This document shows positions 55,994 to 63,642 of a DNA stretch of 64,000 bases, piece by piece (position 1 is the stretch's first letter; each line of letters begins with the position of its first letter). Made by a program: the position numbers and the translations under genes. The notes beneath the pieces are model-generated. The model saw only the letters and a list, made by a program, of their open reading frames with translations, had not been told where the DNA came from and searched no databases. Source of the DNA: Paenibacillus xylanilyticus (lineage in GTDB: Bacteria > Bacillota > Bacilli > Paenibacillales > Paenibacillaceae); the NCBI RefSeq assembly GCF_009664365.1, contig NZ_CP044310.1, positions 1,437,001 through 1,501,000 on the forward strand. Direction: 5' to 3'.

Positions 55994-57088
55994 ATGATGT
56001 CAGCACTTCTGAAGTCAGGCAGTTTAAAAACGAGAATCATCTGGGCGGTCGTACTGATTCTAATGTGTCTTGCCCCGCTGATCTCTACCGAGTTTCGGCT
56101 TAGCTTGCTCGCTAAATTCCTGGCACTGGCTATTCTGGCCATCGGACTGGATCTGATCTGGGGCTACGGCGGGGTTCTGAGTCTGGGGCATGGGGTGTTC
56201 TTTGGTCTTGGTGGTTACGCCATGGCCATGTATCTGAAACTGCAGGCGAGCGGCACATCCCTGCCTGATTTCATGGGGTGGAGCGGGTTGTCAGGTCTTC
56301 CGTGGTTTTGGGAACCATTTCGTTCATTTCCAGTGGCGTTAATTCTGGGTATTGCTCTGCCGGCTTTGCTGGCATTTGTGCTGGGGTGGTTTACGTTTCG
56401 CAACCGAATTACCGGGGTGTATTTTACGATTTTGACACAAGCCCTTGTATTAATCACGGTTACCCTGTTTATTGGCAAACAGGAGTGGACCGGGGGGACT
56501 AACGGTATAACCGGCTATAACTCCATTTTTGGCTTCACGCTGCATTCTGCAGGAACAACAATTGTGCTCTACTATATTACACTTGCCATTTTGGTGCTCA
56601 CGTACCTGCTCTGCAGAAGAATAGTAAATAGTCGGTTTGGTCAGGTGCTTGAAGCTTCGCGGGATGGAGAAAACCGGGTACGTTTCCTGGGTTATGATCC
56701 TGCGGGCTATAAAACGTTGACGTTTGCCCTCTCCGGGGCTCTTGCAGGAATAGCTGGTATGCTGTTTGTTCTTCAGGTGGGGATTATCTCGCCGTCCATG
56801 ATGGGGATTGTTCCATCCATTGAAATGGTGTTATGGGTTGCCTTGGGTGGTCGCGGCACGTTGATTGGGGCAGTGATCGGGGCAGTGGTTCTGAATGCGG
56901 CCAAAACCGGGATAAGTGAGGCGTACCCTGAAGGCTGGTTGTTTGTTCTCGGCGGGCTGTTTGTAACGGTAGTATTGTTCATGCCTCACGGGCTCGTTGG
57001 AGTCTATCGAAATGTCGTTCGATTGCTGAAGCGGAGAGGAGAGGTTGTGCATGTCCCTGTCAGTAAGGAAAAACCTGAAGTCTACTGA
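55994..57088 (+). CDS. urtC: Urea ABC transporter permease UrtC
   Basis: 364 aa of the LivM family (LDLIWGYGGVLSLGHGVFFGLGGYAMAMYL; VALGGRGTLIGAVIGA; both family signatures). AAGGGGG precedes ATG 55994. It begins 18 bases after urtB and overlaps urtD by 38 bases. Confidence 0.95.
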   Translation: MMSALLKSGSLKTRIIWAVVLILMCLAPLISTEFRLSLLAKFLALAILAIGLDLIWGYGGVLSLGHGVFFGLGGYAMAMYLKLQASGTSLPDFMGWSGLSGLPWFWEPFRSFPVALILGIALPALLAFVLGWFTFRNRITGVYFTILTQALVLITVTLFIGKQEWTGGTNGITGYNSIFGFTLHSAGTTIVLYYITLAILVLTYLLCRRIVNSRFGQVLEASRDGENRVRFLGYDPAGYKTLTFALSGALAGIAGMLFVLQVGIISPSMMGIVPSIEMVLWVALGGRGTLIGAVIGAVVLNAAKTGISEAYPEGWLFVLGGLFVTVVLFMPHGLVGVYRNVVRLLKRRGEVVHVPVSKEKPEVY

Positions 57089-57860
57089 AGCTTCACCCGT
57101 ATTGATGGCTGAAAGTATTACCGTAGCTTTTGGCGGATTCGTCGCAGTTAACGGCATGAACCTGAAGCTGCTTGAGCATGATTTGCATTTTCTGATCGGC
57201 CCCAATGGTGCGGGGAAAACGACAATGCTGGATGTCATTTGCGGAAAAACCAAACCCGTCTCCGGTACGGTGCGGCTGGAAGATGGCACAGAGCTGACAC
57301 GTCTGAAGGAGCATCAGATCGTCCGGAAGGGTGTGGGACGCAAATTCCAGGCTCCATCCATCTTCGGAGGTCTTACCGTACAGGAGAATTTGGCCTTGGC
57401 GGCGGAAAATCAGCGTTCACCTCTTCGGACTCTTGGTATTCCGCGCTTTGGGAAAATCAACACGGCAATGGAACAGGTCATAGCGCAAATTGGACTGCAA
57501 GACCGCGTGTATACACGGGCTGGGGCGCTATCTCACGGCGAGAAGCAGTGGCTGGAAATTGGCATGCTGCTGCTTCAGGAACCGCGCGTGTTGCTGCTGG
57601 ACGAACCGGTTGCCGGGATGACGGACGAGGAAACGCATAAAACAGGCAGGTTGTTACAGGGGATAGCGCGTGAACGTTCGGTCGTGGTTGTGGAGCATGA
57701 CATGGAGTTTGTCCGCGAGTACGCAGCAAAAGTGACCGTGATGCATGAAGGCAAGCTGTTGAAGGAAGGTACCATGGCTGAGGTGCAGGAAGATCCCAGG
57801 GTGGCCGAAGTCTACTTGGGAAAAAGGAGAGATGATCATGCTGTCGCTGCAACGAATTGA
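57051..57860 (+). CDS. urtD: Urea ABC transporter ATPase UrtD
   Basis: 269 aa, LivG-like. Walker A GPNGAGKTT, signature LSHGEKQWLEIGMLL, Walker B VLLLDEPVAGM, switch HDMEFVREYA. ATG 57051 has GGAGAGGAGAGG 6 bases upstream; TTG 57045 does not. Overlaps both urtC and urtE. Confidence 0.95.
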   Translation: MSLSVRKNLKSTEASPVLMAESITVAFGGFVAVNGMNLKLLEHDLHFLIGPNGAGKTTMLDVICGKTKPVSGTVRLEDGTELTRLKEHQIVRKGVGRKFQAPSIFGGLTVQENLALAAENQRSPLRTLGIPRFGKINTAMEQVIAQIGLQDRVYTRAGALSHGEKQWLEIGMLLLQEPRVLLLDEPVAGMTDEETHKTGRLLQGIARERSVVVVEHDMEFVREYAAKVTVMHEGKLLKEGTMAEVQEDPRVAEVYLGKRRDDHAVAATN

Positions 57861-58533
57861 ATCCGGCTACGGGGAAAGCAATGTGCTGCGTGGTGTTAAT
57901 CTGGATGTCCTGCCGGGACAGGTGGTCTGCCTCATGGGCCGGAATGGTGTCGGCAAAACAACGCTGATGAAAACGTTGATGGGCCTGCTCAAAACAAGGA
58001 AGGGGGCCATCCACTGGAAAGGGCAGGATATATCCGCTTTGGAGCCTGCCAAACGTGCCAAGGCGGGCATTGGATATGTTCCTCAGGGTCGTGAGATTTT
58101 CCCTCAGCTCACGGTAAAGGAAAATCTGCTGCTCGGTCTGGAGACATCTGCGCCTGGGGTGAAGACGTTTCCTGAAGATGTGCTCGCGATGTTTCCGGTC
58201 CTTGCGACCATGTATGGACGACAGGGCGGTGATTTGAGTGGTGGCCAGCAGCAGCAGCTTGCGTTCGCACGAGCGCTTGCCTCAAGACCTGGACTATTGC
58301 TGCTGGATGAACCAACGGAAGGCATACAGCCTTCAATTGTCGAGGATATTCGGCAGGTCATTCTGCAAATCAAGGCGAAGGGCGATATTTCCGTGCTGCT
58401 CGTCGAGCAGAGTATTGACTTCGTGCGCGGGGCTGCGGATTTTATCTATGTCATGGACAAGGGAGCAATTGCGCTGCAGGGATCGCCGGAGGAACTGGAT
58501 ATGTCTCAATTTGAACACCACCTGTCCGTATAG
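57838..58533 (+). CDS. urtE: Urea ABC transporter ATPase UrtE
   Basis: 231 aa, LivF-like. Walker A GRNGVGKTT, QGREIFPQLTV, signature LSGGQQQQLAFARAL, Walker B LLLLDEPTEGI, and the urea-branch ending VEQSIDFVRGAADF. ATG 57838 has AAGGAGAG 6 bases upstream (ATG 57832 sits inside it). Last gene of urtABCDE, with a terminator over its stop. Confidence 0.95.
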   Translation: MLSLQRIESGYGESNVLRGVNLDVLPGQVVCLMGRNGVGKTTLMKTLMGLLKTRKGAIHWKGQDISALEPAKRAKAGIGYVPQGREIFPQLTVKENLLLGLETSAPGVKTFPEDVLAMFPVLATMYGRQGGDLSGGQQQQLAFARALASRPGLLLLDEPTEGIQPSIVEDIRQVILQIKAKGDISVLLVEQSIDFVRGAADFIYVMDKGAIALQGSPEELDMSQFEHHLSV

Positions 58534-58552
58534 GAGAGGTGGTTATTTTTTG
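58517..58552 (+). terminator. Terminator overlapping the urtE stop
   Basis: ACCACCT / AGGTGGT stem around the stop codon followed by a T-run. Confidence 0.75.
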
Positions 58553-58568
58553 CTTTTTTTTGCTTTGC

Positions 58569-59225
58569 TCAGGAGCGTTTATCCAAAATATTAGAGTACT
58601 TCGGGTATAATCTGCGGATGCAGTCCGGACAGATGTCGTGTGTAAATTCTGCATGGGTATGTCTCTCCAAATAACCTTCGACTGAATTCCAGACGTCCTG
58701 CTCGTCCTTGATCTGTTTGCAAACAGCGCAAATGGGAAGCAGTCCGCGTAGTGTCCGCACTTCGGATAGGGCAAGCTTCAATTGCTGTTCAATTCGCTTC
58801 TGTTCCGTGATGTCTGTATGCGAGATCAGAGCTAGTCCCATCGGAGAAGGAGGATCCGTCTGATTCAAGGGGGTAAGCTCCAGTCGAAACCATCGAAGGT
58901 CCGGGTTCGCAGACTGTACGGATATGTCATATGTATGGCAGTGAACAAAGGGATATTGAATCTTCTCTAACTTCTGAATAATCGATGAGTTCTCCGTTTC
59001 CTCTTCCTGGGCTGCCCAAATCTCCAGGAGCTGAAGATAATGAAACGCTTCGCAAGAAGATCGGTGGGTGTCGGATTTTTTATATTTCGAGAGATGCAAT
59101 CGCCCGAGTCCGTTCTGCCATGCGGTATTGCAGCTGCGGATTCTCCAGTCGCGGTCAACGATGATGAGTTGATGACGTAAGGATTGAAAGGATAACCTTT
59201 CAAGGTCGGTTGTAAAGAAGCTCAT
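58569..59225 (-). CDS. PAS-domain protein with C-terminal Cys motif
   Basis: 218 aa, soluble. A PAS-like fold spans about 15-150 (QLIIVDRDWRIRSCNTAWQNGLG; ALISHTDITEQKRIEQQL is the usual PAS-PAC end). The tail holds a compact Cys block: LLPICAVCKQIKD, then CPDCIRRLYP. This LPICxxCK...ICPDCxxxLYP tail also occurs after PAS domains of other signalling proteins and may bind metal or a redox cofactor. No output domain follows, so it probably acts by protein contact. AAGGAGG lies about 7 bases before ATG 59225. It sits 57 bases after a small HTH gene on the same strand and next to urtE. Confidence 0.8.
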   Translation of the reverse strand: MSFFTTDLERLSFQSLRHQLIIVDRDWRIRSCNTAWQNGLGRLHLSKYKKSDTHRSSCEAFHYLQLLEIWAAQEEETENSSIIQKLEKIQYPFVHCHTYDISVQSANPDLRWFRLELTPLNQTDPPSPMGLALISHTDITEQKRIEQQLKLALSEVRTLRGLLPICAVCKQIKDEQDVWNSVEGYLERHTHAEFTHDICPDCIRRLYPKYSNILDKRS

Positions 59226-59282
59226 GAATAGGCCCTCCTTGGCAATCAGTTAAAGGATCGGGACGGCAGGGTAATGGTGGTG

Positions 59283-59486
59283 TCATCGAAGTTCATCCGA
59301 AATTTGCAAAATGTCTGCGACCTGGTTTCGGAAACGGGTGGCTTTTCGTGTGCCATGGATGAGATTGGATAAACGATACGGCGGGATGTCGTGCTTCTCG
59401 CAGAACGTTTTCTGGTCCATCTGAAGCTCCGTTAAGCGGCGTTTGATGGCCCATCCGAACGGAGTTACGGGTTTCTTTTTGTTCAA
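59283..59486 (-). CDS. Small HTH (Cro/CI-like) protein
   Basis: 67 aa, little more than one helix-turn-helix (AIKRRLTELQMDQKTFCEKHDIPPYRLSNLIHG). The start is TTG 59486 with GAGGGGTG about 7 bases upstream. It has a good promoter with a near-exact inverted pair around it and is followed by the PAS protein, so the two probably form one regulatory unit. Phage origin is possible, but nothing else phage-like is nearby. Confidence 0.78.
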   Translation of the reverse strand: MNKKKPVTPFGWAIKRRLTELQMDQKTFCEKHDIPPYRLSNLIHGTRKATRFRNQVADILQISDELR

Positions 59487-59564
59487 AAGGGTTCACCCCT
59501 CATAGAAGTATTTCAACCCGCCTTCGGCTGTGTATAATAGTGGGAGATGCGAGCTGTTCATTAC

Positions 59565-59593
59565 ATTATATACGTATTTACGTCATGTAACAA
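59565..59593 (-). promoter_or_regulatory. SigA promoter of the HTH-PAS genes
   Basis: On the minus strand TTGTTA (59588-59593), 17-base spacer, TATAAT (59565-59570). A one-mismatch GlnR/TnrA-like box (59586-59602) overlaps its -35. Confidence 0.65.
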
Positions 59594-59640
59594 TTAGAAA
59601 CAATGAAAAATAGTGTATTAATATTAAATAATGACGTAAA
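59577..59640. repeat. Inverted 10-bp pair flanking the HTH promoter
   Basis: TTTACGTCAT at 59577-59586, inside the -35/-10 spacer, and its exact reverse complement ATGACGTAAA at 59631-59640, 44 bases apart. Candidate operators for the HTH protein. Confidence 0.65.
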
Positions 59641-59665
59641 AACGTGATGTTCTATAGACATACAA

Positions 59666-59706
59666 GAAAAAGCACGTCAGCAAGGAGGTTGCTGCGTGCT
59701 TTTTTC
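59666..59706. terminator. Bidirectional terminator after the second ureF
   Basis: AAGCACG-CAGCAA / TTGCTG-CGTGCTT stem with a GGAGG loop and T-runs on both strands. Confidence 0.88.
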
Positions 59707-59744
59707 GTTTGGGGAAATATGAGGGGAGCTTGGAGTCGGTAAGA

Positions 59745-60446
59745 TTAGGCGCGATAAGCATGCAGCCCTGCGCCAAGCATGTGGAAGCTGGGGAACAGCG
59801 ATTTCATGGACATGGAGGTTGGCTGTGCCGGTCCATCCGCAGCGGAGGCGCTAACGGTGTTCCATTCATGCTCCAGGTCTGCGGCCAGGCGAACCAGCAG
59901 TTCCTGGGTGGTATTGTTATGCATGGGGAGAACTTTGGAAGCTTCGGTTATGCATGCATTCATGGCTGAGTGCAAGTAACCCATTACCGCTTCCTCGACG
60001 GGGATATCGAGGTAGTGGTTAATCCAGGCGTGAACAGTAGAGAGGCAGCCTACAGACTCGTATTTGGCAAGGGTGTGTTCGAGCTGGCTGAATTCAATCC
60101 AAGGGTGGAGAGCCCGGGCCAGCTTGATCAGTCTTTTACCCATGGCAGCAGCTTGCTCCCTTTGATCAGAAGGAGTCCGCTGAACGTGAACCAACTTGTC
60201 AATGAGTGCTGTTCGCCATGTGTCATTATGATCTGTTGCGCTGTAGATACCTTTAATCGCCATGCCCTCAAGTCGAACGATACTGGGATGCAGCTGGCAG
60301 CGCATGAAGGACTCCAGATCATCGGCATTTCGGATGCTGCCTTCAGCAATGTGTACATCCATACCAAATGAATGGGTAAAACCTCCGACATGAATGGAGG
60401 AATCAAGCAGTTTGACATAATCGAGCAGCTTATTCCCACGGTTCAC
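59745..60446 (-). CDS. Second UreF-like urease accessory protein
   Basis: 233 aa. Aligned by eye with the operon UreF it matches along most of its length (LLDSSIHVGGFTHSFGMDVH versus LLDSALPIGGFSHSFGLEAY; VRLEGMAIKGIY; MGKRLIKLARALHPW). The usual Pro of LPIGGF is His here (IHVGGF), and the C-terminal tail differs. GTG 60446 is chosen because AGGAGG lies 9 bases upstream; the frame to 60491 would run through the GlnR box. It stands alone, with its own GlnR box and terminator. It may replace UreF under nitrogen limitation, form mixed UreF dimers, or serve a different client. Confidence 0.88.
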   Translation of the reverse strand: MNRGNKLLDYVKLLDSSIHVGGFTHSFGMDVHIAEGSIRNADDLESFMRCQLHPSIVRLEGMAIKGIYSATDHNDTWRTALIDKLVHVQRTPSDQREQAAAMGKRLIKLARALHPWIEFSQLEHTLAKYESVGCLSTVHAWINHYLDIPVEEAVMGYLHSAMNACITEASKVLPMHNNTTQELLVRLAADLEHEWNTVSASAADGPAQPTSMSMKSLFPSFHMLGAGLHAYRA

Positions 60447-60473
60447 GGTCTTTCGCCTCCTATGTTCGTAAAA

Positions 60474-60490
60474 TGTTATATTATATAACA
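60474..60490. promoter_or_regulatory. GlnR/TnrA box upstream of the second ureF
   Basis: TGTTA-TATTATA-TAACA, an exact TGTNA-N7-TNACA match, centred about 35 bases before the GTG start. One-mismatch copies lie at 60537-60553 and 60610-60626. Confidence 0.75.
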
Positions 60491-60813
60491 TTAATATTGA
60501 TTTCCGAATGCTTTTATGTTTAAAATCCGAATTATATGATATATATAATCACATAAATATCCGTATTCTGTCAATGGTTTCTTGTTTTTAAGTTTTAATT
60601 ATATTTAAATGTTACATTATATGACTGAAAATAGTTAACCACATAAAAATAATGTTATGTATATGATATGTTTTCTCATGAAGAGCTCAAATTGAAAATG
60701 AAGATGTATAAAAGATTTGAAATTTAATGTATGCGGCAGTTAAAAGATCATGACGATAAAAACCGATATTTGGAGGAAAAACACAGGTGCAAAAGTAGTT
60801 TTAATAAAAGTGC
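60491..60813. other. AT-rich intergenic region between the second ureF and tRNA-Leu
   Basis: No gene. It holds two one-mismatch GlnR/TnrA-like boxes (60537-60553, 60610-60626), otherwise very AT-rich sequence. Confidence 0.5.
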
Positions 60814-60842
60814 TTTACTTTTATAATGTGATCCTGTATAAT
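60814..60842 (+). promoter_or_regulatory. Promoter of tRNA-Leu copy 2
   Basis: TTTACT (60814-60819), 17-base spacer, TATAAT (60837-60842), 28 bases before the tRNA. Confidence 0.65.
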
Positions 60843-60870
60843 CAATTTTGTTGCCGATTATTTACGACAT

Positions 60871-60953
60871 GCGGTCGTGGTGGAATGGCAGACACGCTAT
60901 CTTGAGGGGGTAGTGGGCGTATGCCCGTGGAGGTTCGAGTCCTCTCGACCGCA
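60871..60953 (+). tRNA. tRNA-Leu(GAG), copy 2
   Basis: Identical to the copy at 47642 except in the variable arm, where GGGC-GTAT-GCCC replaces GGGT-GTAT-ACCC, a compensated base-pair change. Anticodon GAG. Confidence 0.94.
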
Positions 60954-60970
60954 TCATAATGTACGACAAG

Positions 60971-61006
60971 AAGAGGTTTTCCGAATATGGAAAGCCTCTT
61001 TTTTTT
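60971..61006 (+). terminator. Intrinsic terminator after tRNA-Leu copy 2
   Basis: AGAGG-TTTCC / GGAAA-CCTCT stem with a GAATAT loop and a long T-run. Confidence 0.9.
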
Positions 61007-61031
61007 GCGTTTGGAACAACATAAAGAAAGG

Positions 61032-61082
61032 CCATTCACACAGAACCGGACTTTCTCTGGTTCCCTGTTGATGATGGCCTCT
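61032..61082 (-). terminator. Terminator of the glutathione peroxidase gene
   Basis: On the minus strand GAGGCCAT / ATGGCCTT ends with an inner GAACC/GGTTC hairpin, then TTTCTTT. Confidence 0.65.
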
Positions 61083-61092
61083 CCATGTAGAT

Positions 61093-61569
61093 CTATTTCA
61101 GAAGTTTCTCAATATCAGCCTCAATTTGATCAGGAGTTGTTTTTGGAGCATAACGCTTCACAACGCGTCCGTTCTGATCAACAAGGAATTTGGTAAAGTT
61201 CCACTTGATGGCTTTGGATCCGAGCAGTCCCGGTGCCTCTGTTGTCAGGTGCTGGAATAGAGGATGAGCGCTTGAGCCATTGACATCAATTTTCTCAAAC
61301 ATAGGGAAGCTTACACCGTAATTCATCTGGCAGAACTCTGCAATATCATCGGAAGATCCCTTTTCCTGAGCGAATTGGTTACTTGGGAAGCCCAGTACTT
61401 CAAACTGTCGGTCTTTGAATTTGTTATAGAGTTCCTGTAAGCCTTCAAATTGCGGGGTCAGACCACATTTGCTCGCCGTATTAACAATCAGCAGCACCTT
61501 GTTGCGATAATCGGACATCTCGACTTCCTGGCCCCGAAGGGTATTGACTTTGTAGTCATAAACGGACAT
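61093..61569 (-). CDS. Glutathione/thioredoxin peroxidase (BsaA family)
   Basis: 158 aa. The peroxidatic Cys ~35 is in NTASKCGLTPQ; Gln in FPSNQF and Trp/Asn in KWNFTKF complete the tetrad. The Cys form and the length fit bacterial thioredoxin-linked peroxidases that reduce hydroperoxides in the cytoplasm. Monocistronic. Start ATG 61569 with GGAGGCGA upstream. Confidence 0.93.
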   Translation of the reverse strand: MSVYDYKVNTLRGQEVEMSDYRNKVLLIVNTASKCGLTPQFEGLQELYNKFKDRQFEVLGFPSNQFAQEKGSSDDIAEFCQMNYGVSFPMFEKIDVNGSSAHPLFQHLTTEAPGLLGSKAIKWNFTKFLVDQNGRVVKRYAPKTTPDQIEADIEKLLK

Positions 61570-61877
61570 GATCAGTCGCCTCCATATCGTATAATGGGTT
61601 AATGATTCCTATAGTTATATTATATTGCTTACAATTAGATAATGCAAAACTAATTGACTGAATTCCTATGTTGACTTACAGATATCTAAAATTACAACCG
61701 TTTTTCATAAGGACGAGAATTAGCGAGCTTCACAGAGATGGATGGAGAATGGATAGGTTGTAAGCGATATCATTGATATGTAATGCCTTAAATTCGTCCA
61801 TTCGGTGATCTGATCGTACTTTACACTAACATGTCGCGGGTGTATGATTCATATCGTAATTTCTAATTCAATTAAAC

Positions 61878-61906
61878 TTAACATGAACAACGAAACAAAC
61901 GATAAT
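61878..61906 (+). promoter_or_regulatory. Promoter of the c-di-AMP riboswitch transcript
   Basis: TTAACA (61878-61883), 17-base spacer, GATAAT (61901-61906), about 30 bases before the aptamer. Confidence 0.65.
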
Positions 61907-61934
61907 ATCGCTCTGGTCAATATATGAAACAGGA

Positions 61935-62116
61935 ACGATGTTTTAATCGCTGAGTTTCCATTCATTCATGGGTGGGAAACGGGGGAACCAATCGGAATGG
62001 CTGTCATTGCAGCTGATCCATGGGGTGAATTTTTCGGTGCAAGCCGGAAATAGGGCGACTCTCGCGCCCGAATCCGTCAGCTAACCTCGTAAGCGTTAAA
62101 GGGAGAGGCAACAAGC
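61935..62116 (+). ncRNA. ydaO/yuaA-type c-di-AMP riboswitch aptamer
   Basis: Conserved ydaO blocks in order: AATCGCTGAGTTT, AAACGGGGGAACCA, ATGGGGTGAAT, AGGGCGA near GCGCCCGAATCCGTC, AGCTAACCTCGTAAGCGTT and a final GAGAGG. P1 pairs TTTAA-CGCT (61942-61951) with AGCG-TTAAA (62092-62100). This class binds two c-di-AMP molecules and usually switches genes for K+ uptake, osmolytes or cell-wall enzymes off. Confidence 0.93.
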
Positions 62117-62154
62117 CGTACGCATATTCATGGCGTTTTTGTCATGGGTTATTC

Positions 62155-62196
62155 AAGAAGCGTTCGGGAGGCCTTGGTCCCCCACGCTTCTTTTTT
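62155..62196 (+). terminator. Expression-platform terminator of the riboswitch
   Basis: AAGAAGCGT / ACGCTTCTT outer stem with an inner GGG-GGCC / GG-CCCC stem, ending in T6. It lies between aptamer and start codon, as for an OFF switch. Confidence 0.88.
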
Positions 62197-62228
62197 GTTG
62201 TCTTTTCACGCCAAGGGAGGAACGAACG

Positions 62229-62624
62229 ATGGATAATGAGATGATTTTAGTAACAGCACCGAATGAAGCGGGCCGCAAGTTTATCAAGCTGTTGATGTAC
62301 AAAAAAATGCCGTTTGCCGTTCTGACCAACAGTGCAGGGGAAGAACGGAAGCTCCGCAGAATCGGAGTGGAGAACGTCATTCGCATGAATACAGCTGAAG
62401 CTCAGAAGTGGTTTCTACCGCAGTCGAGCGTAGGCAACGTTTTTATTTTCGAGAACAGTTTGAACCTGACCTGCCGCTACCTGCAGATCTGCCGTTCCTG
62501 GACCTCCAAATCACTATGTGTGATCACGGAACAGAGTCACCCCAAAGGCATTTACCGCGGGATGGGAGCTGACCGTATTGTGTATTCTCTTAATGGAGAA
62601 GTTGGCTTCTTGCTTAATGGTTAA
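62229..62624 (+). CDS. Small Rossmann-like protein under c-di-AMP riboswitch control
   Basis: 131 aa. A single alpha/beta domain (MILVTAPNEAGRKFIKLLMYKKMPFAVLTN-type beta-alpha-beta, then VENVIRMNTAEA, FIFEN, SLCVITEQ). The layout resembles the RCK/TrkA N-terminal NAD-binding domain, but the canonical GxGxxG is replaced by TAPNEAG, and there is no TrkA-C domain or channel. ATG 62229 has GGGAGGAA about 6 bases upstream. Since ydaO riboswitches usually control K+ or osmolyte genes, a role as a regulatory subunit of potassium transport is a reasonable but unproven guess. A longer frame to 62130 runs through the terminator and is not used. Confidence 0.75.
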   Translation: MDNEMILVTAPNEAGRKFIKLLMYKKMPFAVLTNSAGEERKLRRIGVENVIRMNTAEAQKWFLPQSSVGNVFIFENSLNLTCRYLQICRSWTSKSLCVITEQSHPKGIYRGMGADRIVYSLNGEVGFLLNG

Positions 62625-62692
62625 TGTGATAGCTGCCGATTGATCCGGTGTAAGGTGCCTGTTATAATTGAACTTGTGGAAAAACGGAATTC

Positions 62693-62729
62693 TGAGGAGA
62701 CTCATGCTTGATGGTGGGTCTTCTTTTTT
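62693..62729 (+). terminator. Terminator between the riboswitch gene and the HAD gene
   Basis: GAGGAGACTCA / TGGGTCTTCT stem (GU pairs) followed by T6. Confidence 0.75.
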
Positions 62730-62794
62730 ATTTGAGCATTAATGTACATTGCTGATGTAGAGATTGCGTTCATGGCTAACAAGGAGGAATAGGC

Positions 62795-63478
62795 GTGCCG
62801 GATGTACGGGGGTTAAAATGGTTGTTCTTTGATGTAGGAGATACGCTGGTGGACGAATGGGAGCCGGTAGATGATATTATAGGGCAGTTTGTAAAAGAAG
62901 CCTGCTTGCTTGGTTATCCGGTGAAAATAGAGGAAGTGCGAGAGATATTTGCCTCCTGTTACCGAAATTATGAGCAGTGGCCCATGAGGGTAGCCATTCG
63001 AACGCTGATCAGCGATGAACGTCATAGGGAGAAGATCCAGGAGAAGTTGAAGTTCCGGAAGGAACTGGAGAAGCCCTTCGCTTCTGCTGACGCGGTGTTG
63101 AAGGAATTGTCACACCATTATCGAATTGGCATTATTGCCAATCAGAGTCCAGGGACAGCTGAGCGCCTGGAGAGCTACGGTCTGCGGAAGTACGTGGATG
63201 TACTGGCATGTTCGGCAGAAGAAGGTGTATCGAAGCCGGATCCGGAACTCTATGCTGTGGCTTTGAAGCAGGCGGGATGTGAACCCGAGGAAGCAGTCAT
63301 GATTGGGGATCGGATTGATAACGATATCATTCCTGCCAAGAAGCTGGGGATGCGAACGATTCGGATTTTGCAGGGCTATGGACGATTTCAGCCTGAGCTG
63401 GAGGGCCAAGAGCGTGCAGACTGGACCATCGAAGCGTTGGAACAGCTTATTCCACTGCTTGTGCCTTCTGAGGGTTAG
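62795..63478 (+). CDS. HAD-superfamily hydrolase
   Basis: 227 aa. Motif I FFDVGDTLVDEW, motif II IIANQS, Lys in GVSKPDPELY, motif IV MIGDRIDNDI. A helical cap lies between motifs I and II, as in phosphoglycolate phosphatase/haloacid dehalogenase-like enzymes. Start GTG 62795 with AAGGAGGAA upstream. Substrate unknown. Confidence 0.92.
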   Translation: MPDVRGLKWLFFDVGDTLVDEWEPVDDIIGQFVKEACLLGYPVKIEEVREIFASCYRNYEQWPMRVAIRTLISDERHREKIQEKLKFRKELEKPFASADAVLKELSHHYRIGIIANQSPGTAERLESYGLRKYVDVLACSAEEGVSKPDPELYAVALKQAGCEPEEAVMIGDRIDNDIIPAKKLGMRTIRILQGYGRFQPELEGQERADWTIEALEQLIPLLVPSEG

Positions 63479-63548
63479 TGGATAAAATTAAAAAAAGATG
63501 ACTTTCGTGTCATTAAATAAAGGACAAGGCAAGTGTACGGCAAAGCTA

Positions 63549-63599
63549 AAAGGCTGATCCCTTCAAGTATATTCTTGAGGAGGGATCAGCCTTTTTTTA
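63549..63599 (+). terminator. Intrinsic terminator after the HAD gene
   Basis: AGGCTGATCCCT / AGGGATCAGCCT stem (small internal bulge) and T7. Confidence 0.9.
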
Positions 63600-63642
63600 T
63601 AAATCTATAGTAAGAGGGAGACGGTTTTAGCGCATATATAGA

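Noticed and set aside
60491..60870. CRISPR or phage attachment repeats in the AT-rich region
   Set aside because: Repeats there are short nitrogen-box-like palindromes without regular spacers; no cas or integrase genes are in the window.
62130..62228. N-terminal extension of the riboswitch-controlled protein
   Set aside because: This part of the frame runs through the terminator hairpin of the expression platform; the ATG at 62229 has the ribosome binding site.
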